37,407 nucleotides of DNA from Gammaproteobacteria bacterium (GCA_015655465.1 JAATEY010000302.1:1-37407); one strand, 5' to 3'; positions 9,173 through 17,741 are shown, counted from the stretch's first letter. A program made the numbers and translations. The notes: generated from the sequence alone by a model not told the origin.

Positions 9173-9468
9173 AGGCCGTCGTCGATGCCGCGTATCGCTG
9201 GAGCGTGCTGTCCCGCTGTATCGCTGCAACCGCCGGCGGCTACGCAGTGGTGACGCTGCTGCACCTGGCGATGATCGCCGTGCTGCCGTGGGACGATTAC
9301 AAGGCGCTGCTGTTCGCGTCGCAGACCGGCTATCTGTACTACACCGGCATCATCATCTGGTGCTTTGCCGCCCGCAGCGCGAAGCGGGCGTGGTTCGGGC
9401 TTGGGCTGGTGGCGTTGCCGCTGGCGCTGATCGATGCGTGGTACCTGGTCCACAGAGGTCTCACATGA
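9169..9468 (+). CDS. DUF3649-like small membrane protein
   Basis: GTG start overlapping the upstream TGA (gtga); MKAVVDAAYRWSVLSRCIAATAGGYAVVTLLHLAMIAVLP...TGIIIWCFAARSAKRAW. Confidence 0.75.
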   Translation: MKAVVDAAYRWSVLSRCIAATAGGYAVVTLLHLAMIAVLPWDDYKALLFASQTGYLYYTGIIIWCFAARSAKRAWFGLGLVALPLALIDAWYLVHRGLT

Positions 9469-11081
9469 AGGAAGGGTTCCGCCAGTCGATGTCCTGGGCG
9501 CACACCTGGCTTGGCCTCGTCATCGGCTGGGTGCTGTACTTCGTCTATCTCACCGGTACGCTTGGCTACCTCGACAAGGAGATCGACTACTGGATGACGC
9601 CGGATCGGCCGTACTTCGCGGCGGCCGGCAGCCAGCGTGAGCAACTGGCGGTGGCGCAGATTCATCTGCAAAAGGTTGCACCGGATGCGGAGCGCTGGAA
9701 CATCCAGCTGATCGGCGGCCGCGAAGCGCCGTCGCTCGATGTGGCGTGGACCGATCTACCGCAGGGCGGTGTCCGCGGTGTCACGCACCGCGAAACACTG
9801 GATCCACACACCGGCCAGCCCATCGACTACAGCGCGCGTGCCACCGGCGGCGGCCAGGTGCTGTACAAGATGCACTACCAGCTGGCCTATATCCCGTACG
9901 ACAAGGCCATCCTCATCATCATGGTCTGCACGCTGGTGATGTTCGCGGCAATGGTCACCGGCATCATCGTGCACAAGAACATCTTCAAGGACTTCTTCAC
10001 CTTCCGTCCGCGCAAGGGGCAACGCAGCTGGCTCGATGCGCACAACCTGCTCAGCGTCACCGCGCTGCCGTTCCACCTGGTCGTCACCTACAGCGGCTTC
10101 CTGTTCTTCACCTACCAGTTCATGCCGTCGGTGCCGAACCTGCTCTATGAAGGGGGCAGCCGCTCGGCCGGCGGCCAGTTCTACCAGGGCGTCTACCCCT
10201 ATCCGCAGCCGAAGCTGCCGCAGGCGGCCCATGTCGCGGCGCCGCTGGTGGCGCTGCCACCGATGTTCTACGAGGTTGACCGCGCCTGGGGCAGGGACGT
10301 CGCCACAGCGGTGGAAGTGCGCAATCCGGGCGATGCCAACGCGCGCGTGCTGTTCAGGCCGCAGGAGACGGTGAGCATTGCATTCCCCGAGAACATGCTG
10401 GTGTTCGATGGCGCCAGGGGCAGATTCCTCGAGAACTTTCAGGCCGATCATTATCCATCGGCCAACGCGGACCATGTGATGAAGGGCCTGCACAAGGGCC
10501 TGTTCGCCAACTGGTTCCTGCGCGTGCTGTTCCTGTTCATGGGCGTGGGCGGCACCGCGATGATCGGCACCGGCCTGCTGCTGTGGGGGAATGCGCGCCG
10601 GACGCGGTTGCTGGCTGCGCAGCAACCGCTGCACTTCGGCATCCGGCTGGTAGACCGGCTGAACATCGGCACCATCATCGGCATGCCCATCGCCATTGCC
10701 GCGTACTTCTGGGCCAATCGTCTGCTGCCGGTCGGGATGACGACGCGTGCCGCATGGGAAGTGCACGCGATGTACCTGACGATGGCGGCAATGTTCGCCT
10801 GGCCGATGCTGCGGTCGCCAGAGAGAGCGCGCGTGGAAATGCTCTGGCTGTGCGCGGCCGCTTACGGGCTGCTGCCAGTGTTGAACGCGCTGACGACGTC
10901 ACGCCATCTCGGCCACAGCCTGCCGCAGGGCGACTGGATCATGGCGGGGTTCGACCTGACGGCGCTGGCCTGCGGCGTGATCGCGGCGGTCTGTGCATTG
11001 AAGGTGCGCCGGAGCGCCGCCACTGCAACAGTGCGCCGACGCCCGAAGAGCCTGGCAATGTCCGGGCCCGTGGCGTCGTAG
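9465..11081 (+). CDS. PepSY-associated TM helix domain protein
   Basis: ATG overlaps upstream TGA (atga); MSWAHTWLGLVIGWVLYFVYLTGTLGYLDKEIDYWM; MHYQLAYIPYDKAILIIMVCTLVMFAAMVTGIIVHKNIFKDFFTFRPRKGQRSWLDAHNLLSV; several TM segments. Confidence 0.92.
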   Translation: MKEGFRQSMSWAHTWLGLVIGWVLYFVYLTGTLGYLDKEIDYWMTPDRPYFAAAGSQREQLAVAQIHLQKVAPDAERWNIQLIGGREAPSLDVAWTDLPQGGVRGVTHRETLDPHTGQPIDYSARATGGGQVLYKMHYQLAYIPYDKAILIIMVCTLVMFAAMVTGIIVHKNIFKDFFTFRPRKGQRSWLDAHNLLSVTALPFHLVVTYSGFLFFTYQFMPSVPNLLYEGGSRSAGGQFYQGVYPYPQPKLPQAAHVAAPLVALPPMFYEVDRAWGRDVATAVEVRNPGDANARVLFRPQETVSIAFPENMLVFDGARGRFLENFQADHYPSANADHVMKGLHKGLFANWFLRVLFLFMGVGGTAMIGTGLLLWGNARRTRLLAAQQPLHFGIRLVDRLNIGTIIGMPIAIAAYFWANRLLPVGMTTRAAWEVHAMYLTMAAMFAWPMLRSPERARVEMLWLCAAAYGLLPVLNALTTSRHLGHSLPQGDWIMAGFDLTALACGVIAAVCALKVRRSAATATVRRRPKSLAMSGPVAS

Positions 11082-11099
11082 CGACGCGAGGCTCGGGCT

Positions 11100-11894
11100 T
11101 CAGAAATTCTCGTCCGGACGCAGGTAACGCCACTTGCCCACCGGCAGACCACCTAGCGGCACATTGCCGCTGCGCACGCGCTTCAGCCCGGTGACATACA
11201 GACCGACCAGCTCGCACATGCGGCGGATCTGGCGCTTGCGTCCCTCGCGCAGCACGAAGCGCAATTGATCGTCGTTCTGCCATGACACCTGTGCCGGTTT
11301 GAGCACGACGCCATCGAGCATCAGCCCATGCTGCAGCCGCTTCATGCCATCGTCCGAAAGTCTTCCCTCGACGCGCACCAGATACTCTTTCTCGATCGCG
11401 GAGTTCTCGCCGATCAGCTGCCTGGCGACGCGCCCGTCCTGCGTGAGCACCAGCAGCCCGGTCGAGTTGATGTCCAGTCTTCCGGCAGGTGCGAGTCCGC
11501 GCAGGTGGACGCTCTGGAACCGCGTGGGTGATGGATCGGCAGACCAGCGGTTTTCCGGGCGGATCAGCACCACGGCTGGTTCATGGCCGTCTTCGGCCTG
11601 CCCCGACACATAGCCCACCGGTTTGTGCAGCAGGATAGTCACCTGCGTGCTCTGGTGGTCCCGCGCCGCCCGGTCGATTTCGATATGCGCCTGGGGCGAG
11701 ACCCGCACGCCCAGTGTGTCGACAACCTTGCCGTCGACCTTCACCCACCCGTTCTCGATCCAGCGGTCAGCCTCGCGGCGCGAACACAGGCCGAGCTCGC
11801 CCATCCGCTTGGAGAGTCGTGGATTTTCCGGGTTGTCATGCTGCACCGCCACCTCCGGATCATACCTGTCCTTAGGCTTGCAGGACTTTCGCAT
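11100..11894 (-). CDS. RsuA/RluF-type pseudouridine synthase
   Basis: S4-like RLSKRMGELGLCSRREADRWIENGWVKVDGK; catalytic region GRLDINSTGLLVLTQDGRVA; KEYLVRV; LREGRKRQIRRMCELVG. Likely start ATG at 11894 (tracked ORF extends to 11984). Confidence 0.93.
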   Translation of the reverse strand: MRKSCKPKDRYDPEVAVQHDNPENPRLSKRMGELGLCSRREADRWIENGWVKVDGKVVDTLGVRVSPQAHIEIDRAARDHQSTQVTILLHKPVGYVSGQAEDGHEPAVVLIRPENRWSADPSPTRFQSVHLRGLAPAGRLDINSTGLLVLTQDGRVARQLIGENSAIEKEYLVRVEGRLSDDGMKRLQHGLMLDGVVLKPAQVSWQNDDQLRFVLREGRKRQIRRMCELVGLYVTGLKRVRSGNVPLGGLPVGKWRYLRPDENF

Positions 11895-11914
11895 CCCGGC
11901 GTAGGATTCAGCAC

Positions 11915-11971
11915 ATGAAGCGCATGCACATGACGATTCTGGTACTGACCACCACGAGGTGGACTGCCTGA
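11915..11971 (+). CDS. Putative 18-aa leader peptide MKRMHMTILVLTTTRWTA
   Basis: Short ORF absent from the ORF track; AGGA at 11903-11906 sits 8 nt upstream of ATG; 5 of 18 residues are Thr plus Ile, Val and two Leu; its stop overlaps the first of a series of alternative hairpins preceding a terminator. Confidence 0.55.
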   Translation: MKRMHMTILVLTTTRWTA

Positions 11972-12020
11972 TCGTGTGCGACATCCAGGCAGCTCGTTGA
12001 AACGCGATGCCTGCCGACTG

Positions 12021-12054
12021 AAGACCCCGGAAGGCTCGCCAACCGGGGTTTTTT
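12021..12054 (+). terminator. Intrinsic terminator/attenuator hairpin upstream of GNAT gene
   Basis: aagaccccgg-aaggctcgccaa-ccggggtttttt: 10-bp stem (one G-U), T6 tract ending one base before ATG at 12055; GGGG at 12045-12048 is also the only SD-like sequence for that ATG. Confidence 0.75.
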
Positions 12055-12552
12055 ATGGACGCAGGGAAACTCGAGATCAGAAGCGCAGAGCCCGACGACT
12101 TCGGAGCGCTGCAGGTGCTGCACGCCCAGCCGAAAGTCGTCTACGGCACCATGCAGGTCCCGTTCACTTCACGTGAAGTGTGGCGGAAGCGTTGCATCGA
12201 GCGGCCCGAAAACATGCGCGTGCTCGTCGCCTGCGTGCAGGGCGGGGTCGTGGGCTGCGCCGCCGTCACGATTCCGCTTGCGATCCGCCGTCGCCACGTG
12301 GGCGAACTGGGTCTGGTCGTGCACGACGCCTGGCATCGCCGCGGGATCGGTGCTGCGCTGCTGGGTTCGCTGCTGGATCTTGCCGACCAGTGGCTCAACC
12401 TCACGCGACTCGAGTTGACGGTCTACACGGACAACGCACCGGCCATTGCGTTGTACGAGAAGCATGGATTCGTGCGCGAAGGAAAGTTCGACCGTTACGC
12501 ATTCCGGAATGGCGAGTACGTGGATGTGTTTGCCATGGCAAGGTTCAGGTGA
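12055..12552 (+). CDS. GNAT family N-acetyltransferase
   Basis: 165 aa; LEIRSAEPDDFGALQVLHAQPKVVYGTMQVPF; GELGLVVHDAWHRRGIGAALLGSLLDLAD (acetyl-CoA loop RRGIGA); LTVYTDNAPAIALYEKHGFVREGKFDRYAFRNGEYVDVFAMAR. Confidence 0.95.
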   Translation: MDAGKLEIRSAEPDDFGALQVLHAQPKVVYGTMQVPFTSREVWRKRCIERPENMRVLVACVQGGVVGCAAVTIPLAIRRRHVGELGLVVHDAWHRRGIGAALLGSLLDLADQWLNLTRLELTVYTDNAPAIALYEKHGFVREGKFDRYAFRNGEYVDVFAMARFR

Positions 12553-12658
12553 AGAGGGTTGCCCTGCGCGCTGAAGGTCGTCGCCGACAGGCTCATCCAT
12601 GGGGCGGGCACAGCACCTACTTGCACCAGACGGAAGTAATCCCTGCAAGGGTGGACAT

Positions 12659-12672
12659 CTGCCTGCAGGCAG
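12659..12672. promoter_or_regulatory. 14-bp perfect palindrome with a nearby half-site copy
   Basis: ctgcctgcaggcag (12659-12672); ctgcctgca recurs at 12687-12695, just upstream of the triple-NTF2 gene. Confidence 0.35.
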
Positions 12673-12727
12673 TTGATTCTGCCCACCTGCCTGCAAGAAG
12701 AATACGGAAATGCACAGGAGAGTGCCG

Positions 12728-14908
12728 ATGACGCGCCCGCTCGCCCCGATTTGCGCAATGCTTGCCCTGTTGCTCGCCACGTCCGTCCACGCCGATACCG
12801 CACTCGATGGCTTCGCCCGCGATGTCGAGCGCACCGAAAGCGTTCGCGCGGTCAAGAAGCTGCAGGCGAGCTATGCGCAATACGCGCAATATGGCCTGTG
12901 GAGCCAGGTCGGCGCGCTGTTCGCCACCGATGGCAGCTTCGTCTTCGACGGCATGATCAAGCCGGCCGAGACCGCGAAGGGCCCCGTCGCAATCGCCTCC
13001 TTCCTCCGCACCCGCTACGGCGGCGGCCATGAAGGTGTGAAGGCAGACGATCTCTCGTCGATGATGATCGATGCGCCGGTGCTGAATCTCGCGGCCGATG
13101 GCGGCAGCGCCAAGGTCCGCTGGCAGGCCATCATCTTCCATGGCCACGGCGACAAGGCACGCATCGAGGGCGGTGTCTTCGAGAACGACTATGTGCGCCA
13201 GGCCGGCGTCTGGAAGATCGCGACGGCGCACTATTTCCCGCAGTACGACGGCCCCTATGAAGACGGCTGGATCAACTGGGGCGGTGGCGACCTGCCCGTG
13301 GTCCCCAAACATTTCGATCCCACCACCGCCGGCATCCCCATTGCGCCCGCGACCGGCACTGCTCCCGCGACGAAGGCGACGCTGGCGGCGTTGCAGAAGC
13401 GGGTCGATACGCTCAACGACGAAGACCGCGTCCGCAACCTGCAGTCGGCCTACGGCTACTATGCGGACCGCAAGATGTGGGACGACGTGGTCGACCTGTT
13501 CGCGAAGAACGGTGTGGTCGAGATTGGCGGACAGGGCATCTGGCGCGGACCAGCGGGCGTGCGCCGCTGGCTGGAGAGCATCGGCTCTGCCGGACTCAGG
13601 CATGGCCAGCTCAATGACCGCCTGCAGAATGATGTGACCGTGACCATCGCGCCGGGCGGCAACGAGGCATTTGCGCGCGGCATCGAACTCGGCATGCTCG
13701 GCGAGGCGGATCAGGAGAAGGGCTGGTGGGAGGTCGCCACCTTCCATACACGCTTCGTCAAGGAAGACGGCGTGTGGAAGATCCGCGAACTGCGCCGCTT
13801 TCCGCTGATGAAGACCGACATCTTCCAGGGCTGGGGCAGGAGCCGCATCGTCGATGCGGTGCCGGCCGGTGCCAATGCGCCGGATGCGCCGGTTCCCGCT
13901 GCAGATGCTGCTGCGCCGGGCCTGACGATGCCGGCCTTCCTCGGCGTGCATCCGGTCACCGGCAAGGCCGTCAAGGCGGCTGGCAGCGCAAAAATGGTGG
14001 CGACCGGCGTGCTGACTGGCGCGATCGCAGCGGGCAAGTCCACGCCGGTCACGCTCGACGAAGCCCGCCGCCGTCTCGCGCGTTCCGCCGCCTGGGATGG
14101 CGCCACGAATGTGTCGGCGGCCTATGGCTACTATGTCGACGATTCCGACAATGCCGGCTGGGCCAATGTCATGGCGTCGAAGGGATTCAAGGAGACGCCA
14201 TTCCAGGGCTATCACATCGGCCGCGACCGGCTCATCGCCGCGCGCGTGCGGGGCCCGGGCCCGGAAAAGCAGGCCGGCATTTCGTATCACTGGCTGATAC
14301 AGCCCGTGGTGCTGGTCTCCGAAGATGGCCGTTCCTCAACGGGCCGCTTCAAGCTGTTCCAGCCGCGCACCGGCAAGACGGTGGGCAAGGCGGGCGACTT
14401 CTTCGCCGCCGCGTTCTGGGGCGGCATGTATAACGACCGCTATGTGCTGGAGGATGGCGTGTGGCGCATCTGGGAGCTGACGCTCGACGAGCCCTACATC
14501 ACGCCGGTGGCGTGGAAGGATGGCGTCTGGGCGAAGGCGAAGGATCCGGCTCCCCGCACTCCCGCTCCCCGCGCTGCTGCACCGGCACCGGCTGCACCAG
14601 TCGCACAAGGCGCAGCCGCCGCAGCCGCACCCGCACCCAGGCCAGCTGCCGCCGGCAACGCGGCCGTAGATGTCACGCTGGCGTCAATTGGCAAGCGCGA
14701 AGAGCATTTCCAGGGTGGGACGGGTGAGCAATGGCAATGGCCGACCATCCTGCCCATGTGGTTCACCTACACCAATCCGGTGAGCGGGCGCGTGCCCGAA
14801 CTGCACCAGCCGGATTGCGTGCCCTGCGCGCTGCGCCCCGAGTTGCGGCTCGATCGCAATGGCTACCAGGAGCCGCCGGATGCGCCGGCTGCAAACAAGT
14901 CACCCTGA
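12728..14908 (+). CDS. Exported protein with three SnoaL/NTF2-like domains
   Basis: Signal peptide MTRPLAPICAMLALLLATSVHA; three successive domains beginning AVKKLQASYAQYAQYGLWSQVGALFATDG, VRNLQSAYGYYADRKMWDDVVDLFAKNG, VSAAYGYYVDDSDNAGWANVMASKG; Ala/Pro-rich linker before the C-terminal tail. Confidence 0.85.
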   Translation: MTRPLAPICAMLALLLATSVHADTALDGFARDVERTESVRAVKKLQASYAQYAQYGLWSQVGALFATDGSFVFDGMIKPAETAKGPVAIASFLRTRYGGGHEGVKADDLSSMMIDAPVLNLAADGGSAKVRWQAIIFHGHGDKARIEGGVFENDYVRQAGVWKIATAHYFPQYDGPYEDGWINWGGGDLPVVPKHFDPTTAGIPIAPATGTAPATKATLAALQKRVDTLNDEDRVRNLQSAYGYYADRKMWDDVVDLFAKNGVVEIGGQGIWRGPAGVRRWLESIGSAGLRHGQLNDRLQNDVTVTIAPGGNEAFARGIELGMLGEADQEKGWWEVATFHTRFVKEDGVWKIRELRRFPLMKTDIFQGWGRSRIVDAVPAGANAPDAPVPAADAAAPGLTMPAFLGVHPVTGKAVKAAGSAKMVATGVLTGAIAAGKSTPVTLDEARRRLARSAAWDGATNVSAAYGYYVDDSDNAGWANVMASKGFKETPFQGYHIGRDRLIAARVRGPGPEKQAGISYHWLIQPVVLVSEDGRSSTGRFKLFQPRTGKTVGKAGDFFAAAFWGGMYNDRYVLEDGVWRIWELTLDEPYITPVAWKDGVWAKAKDPAPRTPAPRAAAPAPAAPVAQGAAAAAAPAPRPAAAGNAAVDVTLASIGKREEHFQGGTGEQWQWPTILPMWFTYTNPVSGRVPELHQPDCVPCALRPELRLDRNGYQEPPDAPAANKSP

Positions 14909-15930
14909 TGCGGAAGTTCCCCATGACAATGAATCGATCCTTCAGCCGGAATACCACCCTGGCCATGCTGTTCACCATGGCAGGCCTGCTGCTGGGTTGC
15001 GCGTCAACCGGCAAGAAAGAGGCGAAGAACGAAGCGCCGCTGGTTCCCATCAAGGTTGCGGGCGCCCGCTGGATCGAGCTGTCGCCGGTGGTGGTGGCAG
15101 CCAACAGCTTCTATCCGCAGCAGCTCACGGTGCCTTCCGGCGGAGTTGTCAGCAGCACCTCGGGTGCAGCCGATCTTGCCACCAATGCGGAAACGCAGCT
15201 GCTGCGCGAGTCGGTGAACAATCCGGACCTGCGCATCATCATGACTGTCAGCGAAAGCTTCTATCGCCTGGTGGCGCGGCGTTCCGCAGGCATCAACAAG
15301 CTGGCCGACCTGAAAGGCAAGCGCGTGCTGGTGCCGCGCATGACCTCGGCCCAGTACTACCTGGTGGCGATGCTGCGCAGCGCGGGGCTGAAAGAGGAGG
15401 ATGTGGTACTGGTCAATCAGCCACCGACTCCGGCCGGCCAGCCGGCGGGCAAGTTCCGGATGGCGGAGGCGCTGGCACGCGGCGATGCGGATGTCATTGC
15501 CACCTTCGAGCCGGAGCCCGAATACGCCGTCCGTCTGCTGGGGAAGGATGCCATCGTGCTGCAGGATCGCAAGGTGTACCGCGAAGCATTCAACCTGCAC
15601 GCCAGGGGAAAGGACCTGGCAGATCCGGAGAAGCGCCGCGCGATTGTCGCTTTCGTGCGCGCCGTCGCCCAGGCGAGCAAGGCCCTGAAGAAGGATCCCA
15701 AGCCGTATTGGCCGCATATTTCAAGCGTGATCAACTTCGACCTCGAGCAGATCGGCTGGGGCTGGCCGGAGACGGAATTTCCCGTCGAGATCATTCCCGA
15801 CATGCTCGATGTGCTGGTGACGGAAGAGGCCTGGGTCGCCAAGGTGAGCAACCGCGCTCCCCGCAGCCGTGAGGAACTCGCGAAATTCATCGACAGGTCT
15901 GTGGTCAAGGAAGCGCTTTCATCCAGGTGA
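14908..15930 (+). CDS. ABC-transporter substrate-binding-like lipoprotein (NMT1/SsuA-like)
   Basis: Overlaps the upstream stop (tgatg); lipobox AGLLLGCAS; SGAADLATNAETQLLRESVNNPDLRIIMTVSESFYRLVARRSAGINKLADLKGKRVLVPRMTSAQYYLVAMLRSAGL is typical of this fold. Confidence 0.85.
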   Translation: MRKFPMTMNRSFSRNTTLAMLFTMAGLLLGCASTGKKEAKNEAPLVPIKVAGARWIELSPVVVAANSFYPQQLTVPSGGVVSSTSGAADLATNAETQLLRESVNNPDLRIIMTVSESFYRLVARRSAGINKLADLKGKRVLVPRMTSAQYYLVAMLRSAGLKEEDVVLVNQPPTPAGQPAGKFRMAEALARGDADVIATFEPEPEYAVRLLGKDAIVLQDRKVYREAFNLHARGKDLADPEKRRAIVAFVRAVAQASKALKKDPKPYWPHISSVINFDLEQIGWGWPETEFPVEIIPDMLDVLVTEEAWVAKVSNRAPRSREELAKFIDRSVVKEALSSR

Positions 15931-16005
15931 GCGGGCCACTGTTCCAGGATCCATGGCATCGCCGTGCACCCTTGCGGATTCATGCAAGCGACGCGGGCCC
16001 CGGTT

Positions 16006-16443
16006 TCATGCTCTGCCCCACGGATTGACTACCGTCATGCCAAGGCCCTCGAAGTCACTGGTGTTGCGCGTGACCAGGGCAAGGCCCGCCGTTTGCGCGG
16101 TGGCGGCAATCTGCAGATCCACGGCACCGCGGGGCGCGCCACGCTTTTCAGTTTGCGCCCTGAGGTGGCCCCAGGCCGCCGCTTGTGATGCGCCGAATTC
16201 GATGACGCGACCGGCGAATTGATTCCTTACGTCCACCTTCAGCCATAGTTCGAGCCGCTCACGGCGTGAACTCGCTGGCAGTCGTGCAATGCCGTAAACG
16301 AATTCTCCGAGGCTGATGGCCGACAGATGGAGCGACTCTGCATTCTGCCGCTTCAGCCAGTGCACTACGCTGGCGTTGGGTGATTCGCGTATGAACTCAC
16401 TGATGACGTTTGTATCGAGCAGGTAGCCATGCCTGGTGCTCAC
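16006..16443 (-). CDS. vapC: PIN-domain ribonuclease toxin (VapC family)
   Basis: 145 aa, GTG start; GYLLDTNVISEFIRESPNASVVHWL, GEFVYGIARLP, RGAVDLQIAATAQTAGLALVTRNTSDFEGLGMTVVNPW: conserved PIN acidic residues present. Confidence 0.93.
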   Translation of the reverse strand: MSTRHGYLLDTNVISEFIRESPNASVVHWLKRQNAESLHLSAISLGEFVYGIARLPASSRRERLELWLKVDVRNQFAGRVIEFGASQAAAWGHLRAQTEKRGAPRGAVDLQIAATAQTAGLALVTRNTSDFEGLGMTVVNPWGRA

Positions 16444-16757
16444 AGTGGTGAGTCGCGACCCGTGCTCCTGTCACGCTCCATATCCAGCCCGAGGCCAACC
16501 AGCGGCGAAGCGCGAAAGAAGGAGAGCAATTCCGCTCCGGTGCGGGCTTTGGTGCCGGCAATCAGGGGAGCAAGCGCTGCTCGTATCTCACCCGCGGCCG
16601 CACCACCGGCGCGCAATTGTCCGGCAAGTGCGCGGACCAGTTGTGCATCGTTTGCCGGCAGGCCGACTTCAACCCTGACCAGACCGCTGCGCTCCTGTCG
16701 GGCGCGAAACCGTTGCAACCGGCGGGTGCCGGGGTGTGGTGTGGTGATGTTTTTCAT
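16440..16757 (-). CDS. Type II antitoxin, VapB-like
   Basis: 105-aa ORF from ATG at 16757; stop overlaps the toxin GTG; QERSGLVRVEVGLPANDAQLVRALAGQLR DNA-binding-like N-terminus and toxin-binding-like tail ASPLVGLGLDMERDRSTGRDSPL. Confidence 0.8.
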   Translation of the reverse strand: MKNITTPHPGTRRLQRFRARQERSGLVRVEVGLPANDAQLVRALAGQLRAGGAAAGEIRAALAPLIAGTKARTGAELLSFFRASPLVGLGLDMERDRSTGRDSPL

Positions 16758-16778
16758 GGGCAACGTGGTTCCATGTTT

Positions 16779-16790
16779 GTTTCCGGAAAC
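16779..16790. promoter_or_regulatory. 12-bp palindrome upstream of the TA operon
   Basis: gtttccggaaac, perfect palindrome 22 bp upstream of the antitoxin ATG; typical position of a TA autoregulatory operator. Confidence 0.5.
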
Positions 16791-16940
16791 GTTACCGGAG
16801 TATGCCGGGACTGGCAACAGGAATAGCCCGTGCAGACACGCAGATTTGGGGCGTGGGCCGGCGGCGAGACTGCCGACCACGAACGGCGTTATGCTGCTCG
16901 CCGCTCGGCCAACGAGGTTGGGCAATTGAGGGGGCAGAAG

Positions 16941-17741
16941 ATGAACAAGGACTGGAACAAAGGTCTTGTCACAGTCGTGCTTTGCGCCTTGCTGACCGGC
17001 AGGGCAGCGCACGCACAGCTGATCGAACAGTTTGCTCCCCAGAAACCGGCAGGTTGCTGCCTGCTGAGCAATGCCACCCGGCTGACAGAACAACTCGCCG
17101 ACTGGAACCAGCTGGGGCGCTACCAGCAGGCCAACATCGAGTTGCTGCGCCAGCCGCTGCCCAGGGATCGCGTGGTGTTCATGGGCGATTCCATCACCGA
17201 TGGCTGGAAGCTGGCGGAGAGTTTTCCGGGCAAGCCGTATGTGAACCGCGGCATCGGCGGGCAGACCACTGCGCAGATGCTGGTGCGCATGTATCCGGAT
17301 GTCATCGCGCTCAAACCCGCCGTGGTCATCATCTTCGCAGGCACCAATGACATTGCCGGCAACAATGGCCCGCAGACCCTGACCATGATCCAGCAGAACC
17401 TGATGGCGATGGTCGAACTGGCCAAGGTGCATGGCATCAAGGTGATCCTGTGTTCCGTGATGCCGATTACCGACGCCAAGGTCAATCCGCCCGAGCGTGG
17501 CGGCGGACCGATCAACCAGTCCGCCACGCGACCCCCGGCCGATATCCTCAAGCTCAATGCGTGGCTCAAGGCCTACGCGCAGACTGCCGGTGCCGGCTTC
17601 GCCGATTACTACACCGCGACCGTCGGCGCGGATGGCATGCTGCGCGCGGATCGCACCTCCGATGGCCTGCATCCCAACGCTTCCGGGTACGAGCTGATGG
17701 TGCCGGTGGCAAGCGCTGCGATCGCAGCGGCGCTGAAATAG
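16941..17741 (+). CDS. Exported SGNH/GDSL-family hydrolase
   Basis: 266 aa; signal peptide; block I DRVVFMGDSITDGWKLAESFPGKPYVNRGIGGQTT; GTNDIAGNNG; block V DGLHPNASGYELM. Confidence 0.95.
   Translation: MNKDWNKGLVTVVLCALLTGRAAHAQLIEQFAPQKPAGCCLLSNATRLTEQLADWNQLGRYQQANIELLRQPLPRDRVVFMGDSITDGWKLAESFPGKPYVNRGIGGQTTAQMLVRMYPDVIALKPAVVIIFAGTNDIAGNNGPQTLTMIQQNLMAMVELAKVHGIKVILCSVMPITDAKVNPPERGGGPINQSATRPPADILKLNAWLKAYAQTAGAGFADYYTATVGADGMLRADRTSDGLHPNASGYELMVPVASAAIAAALK

Noticed and set aside
16758-17672. Upstream extension of the antitoxin ORF to 17672
   Set aside because: The extension is antisense to the GDSL hydrolase; ATG 16757 fits the antitoxin size.
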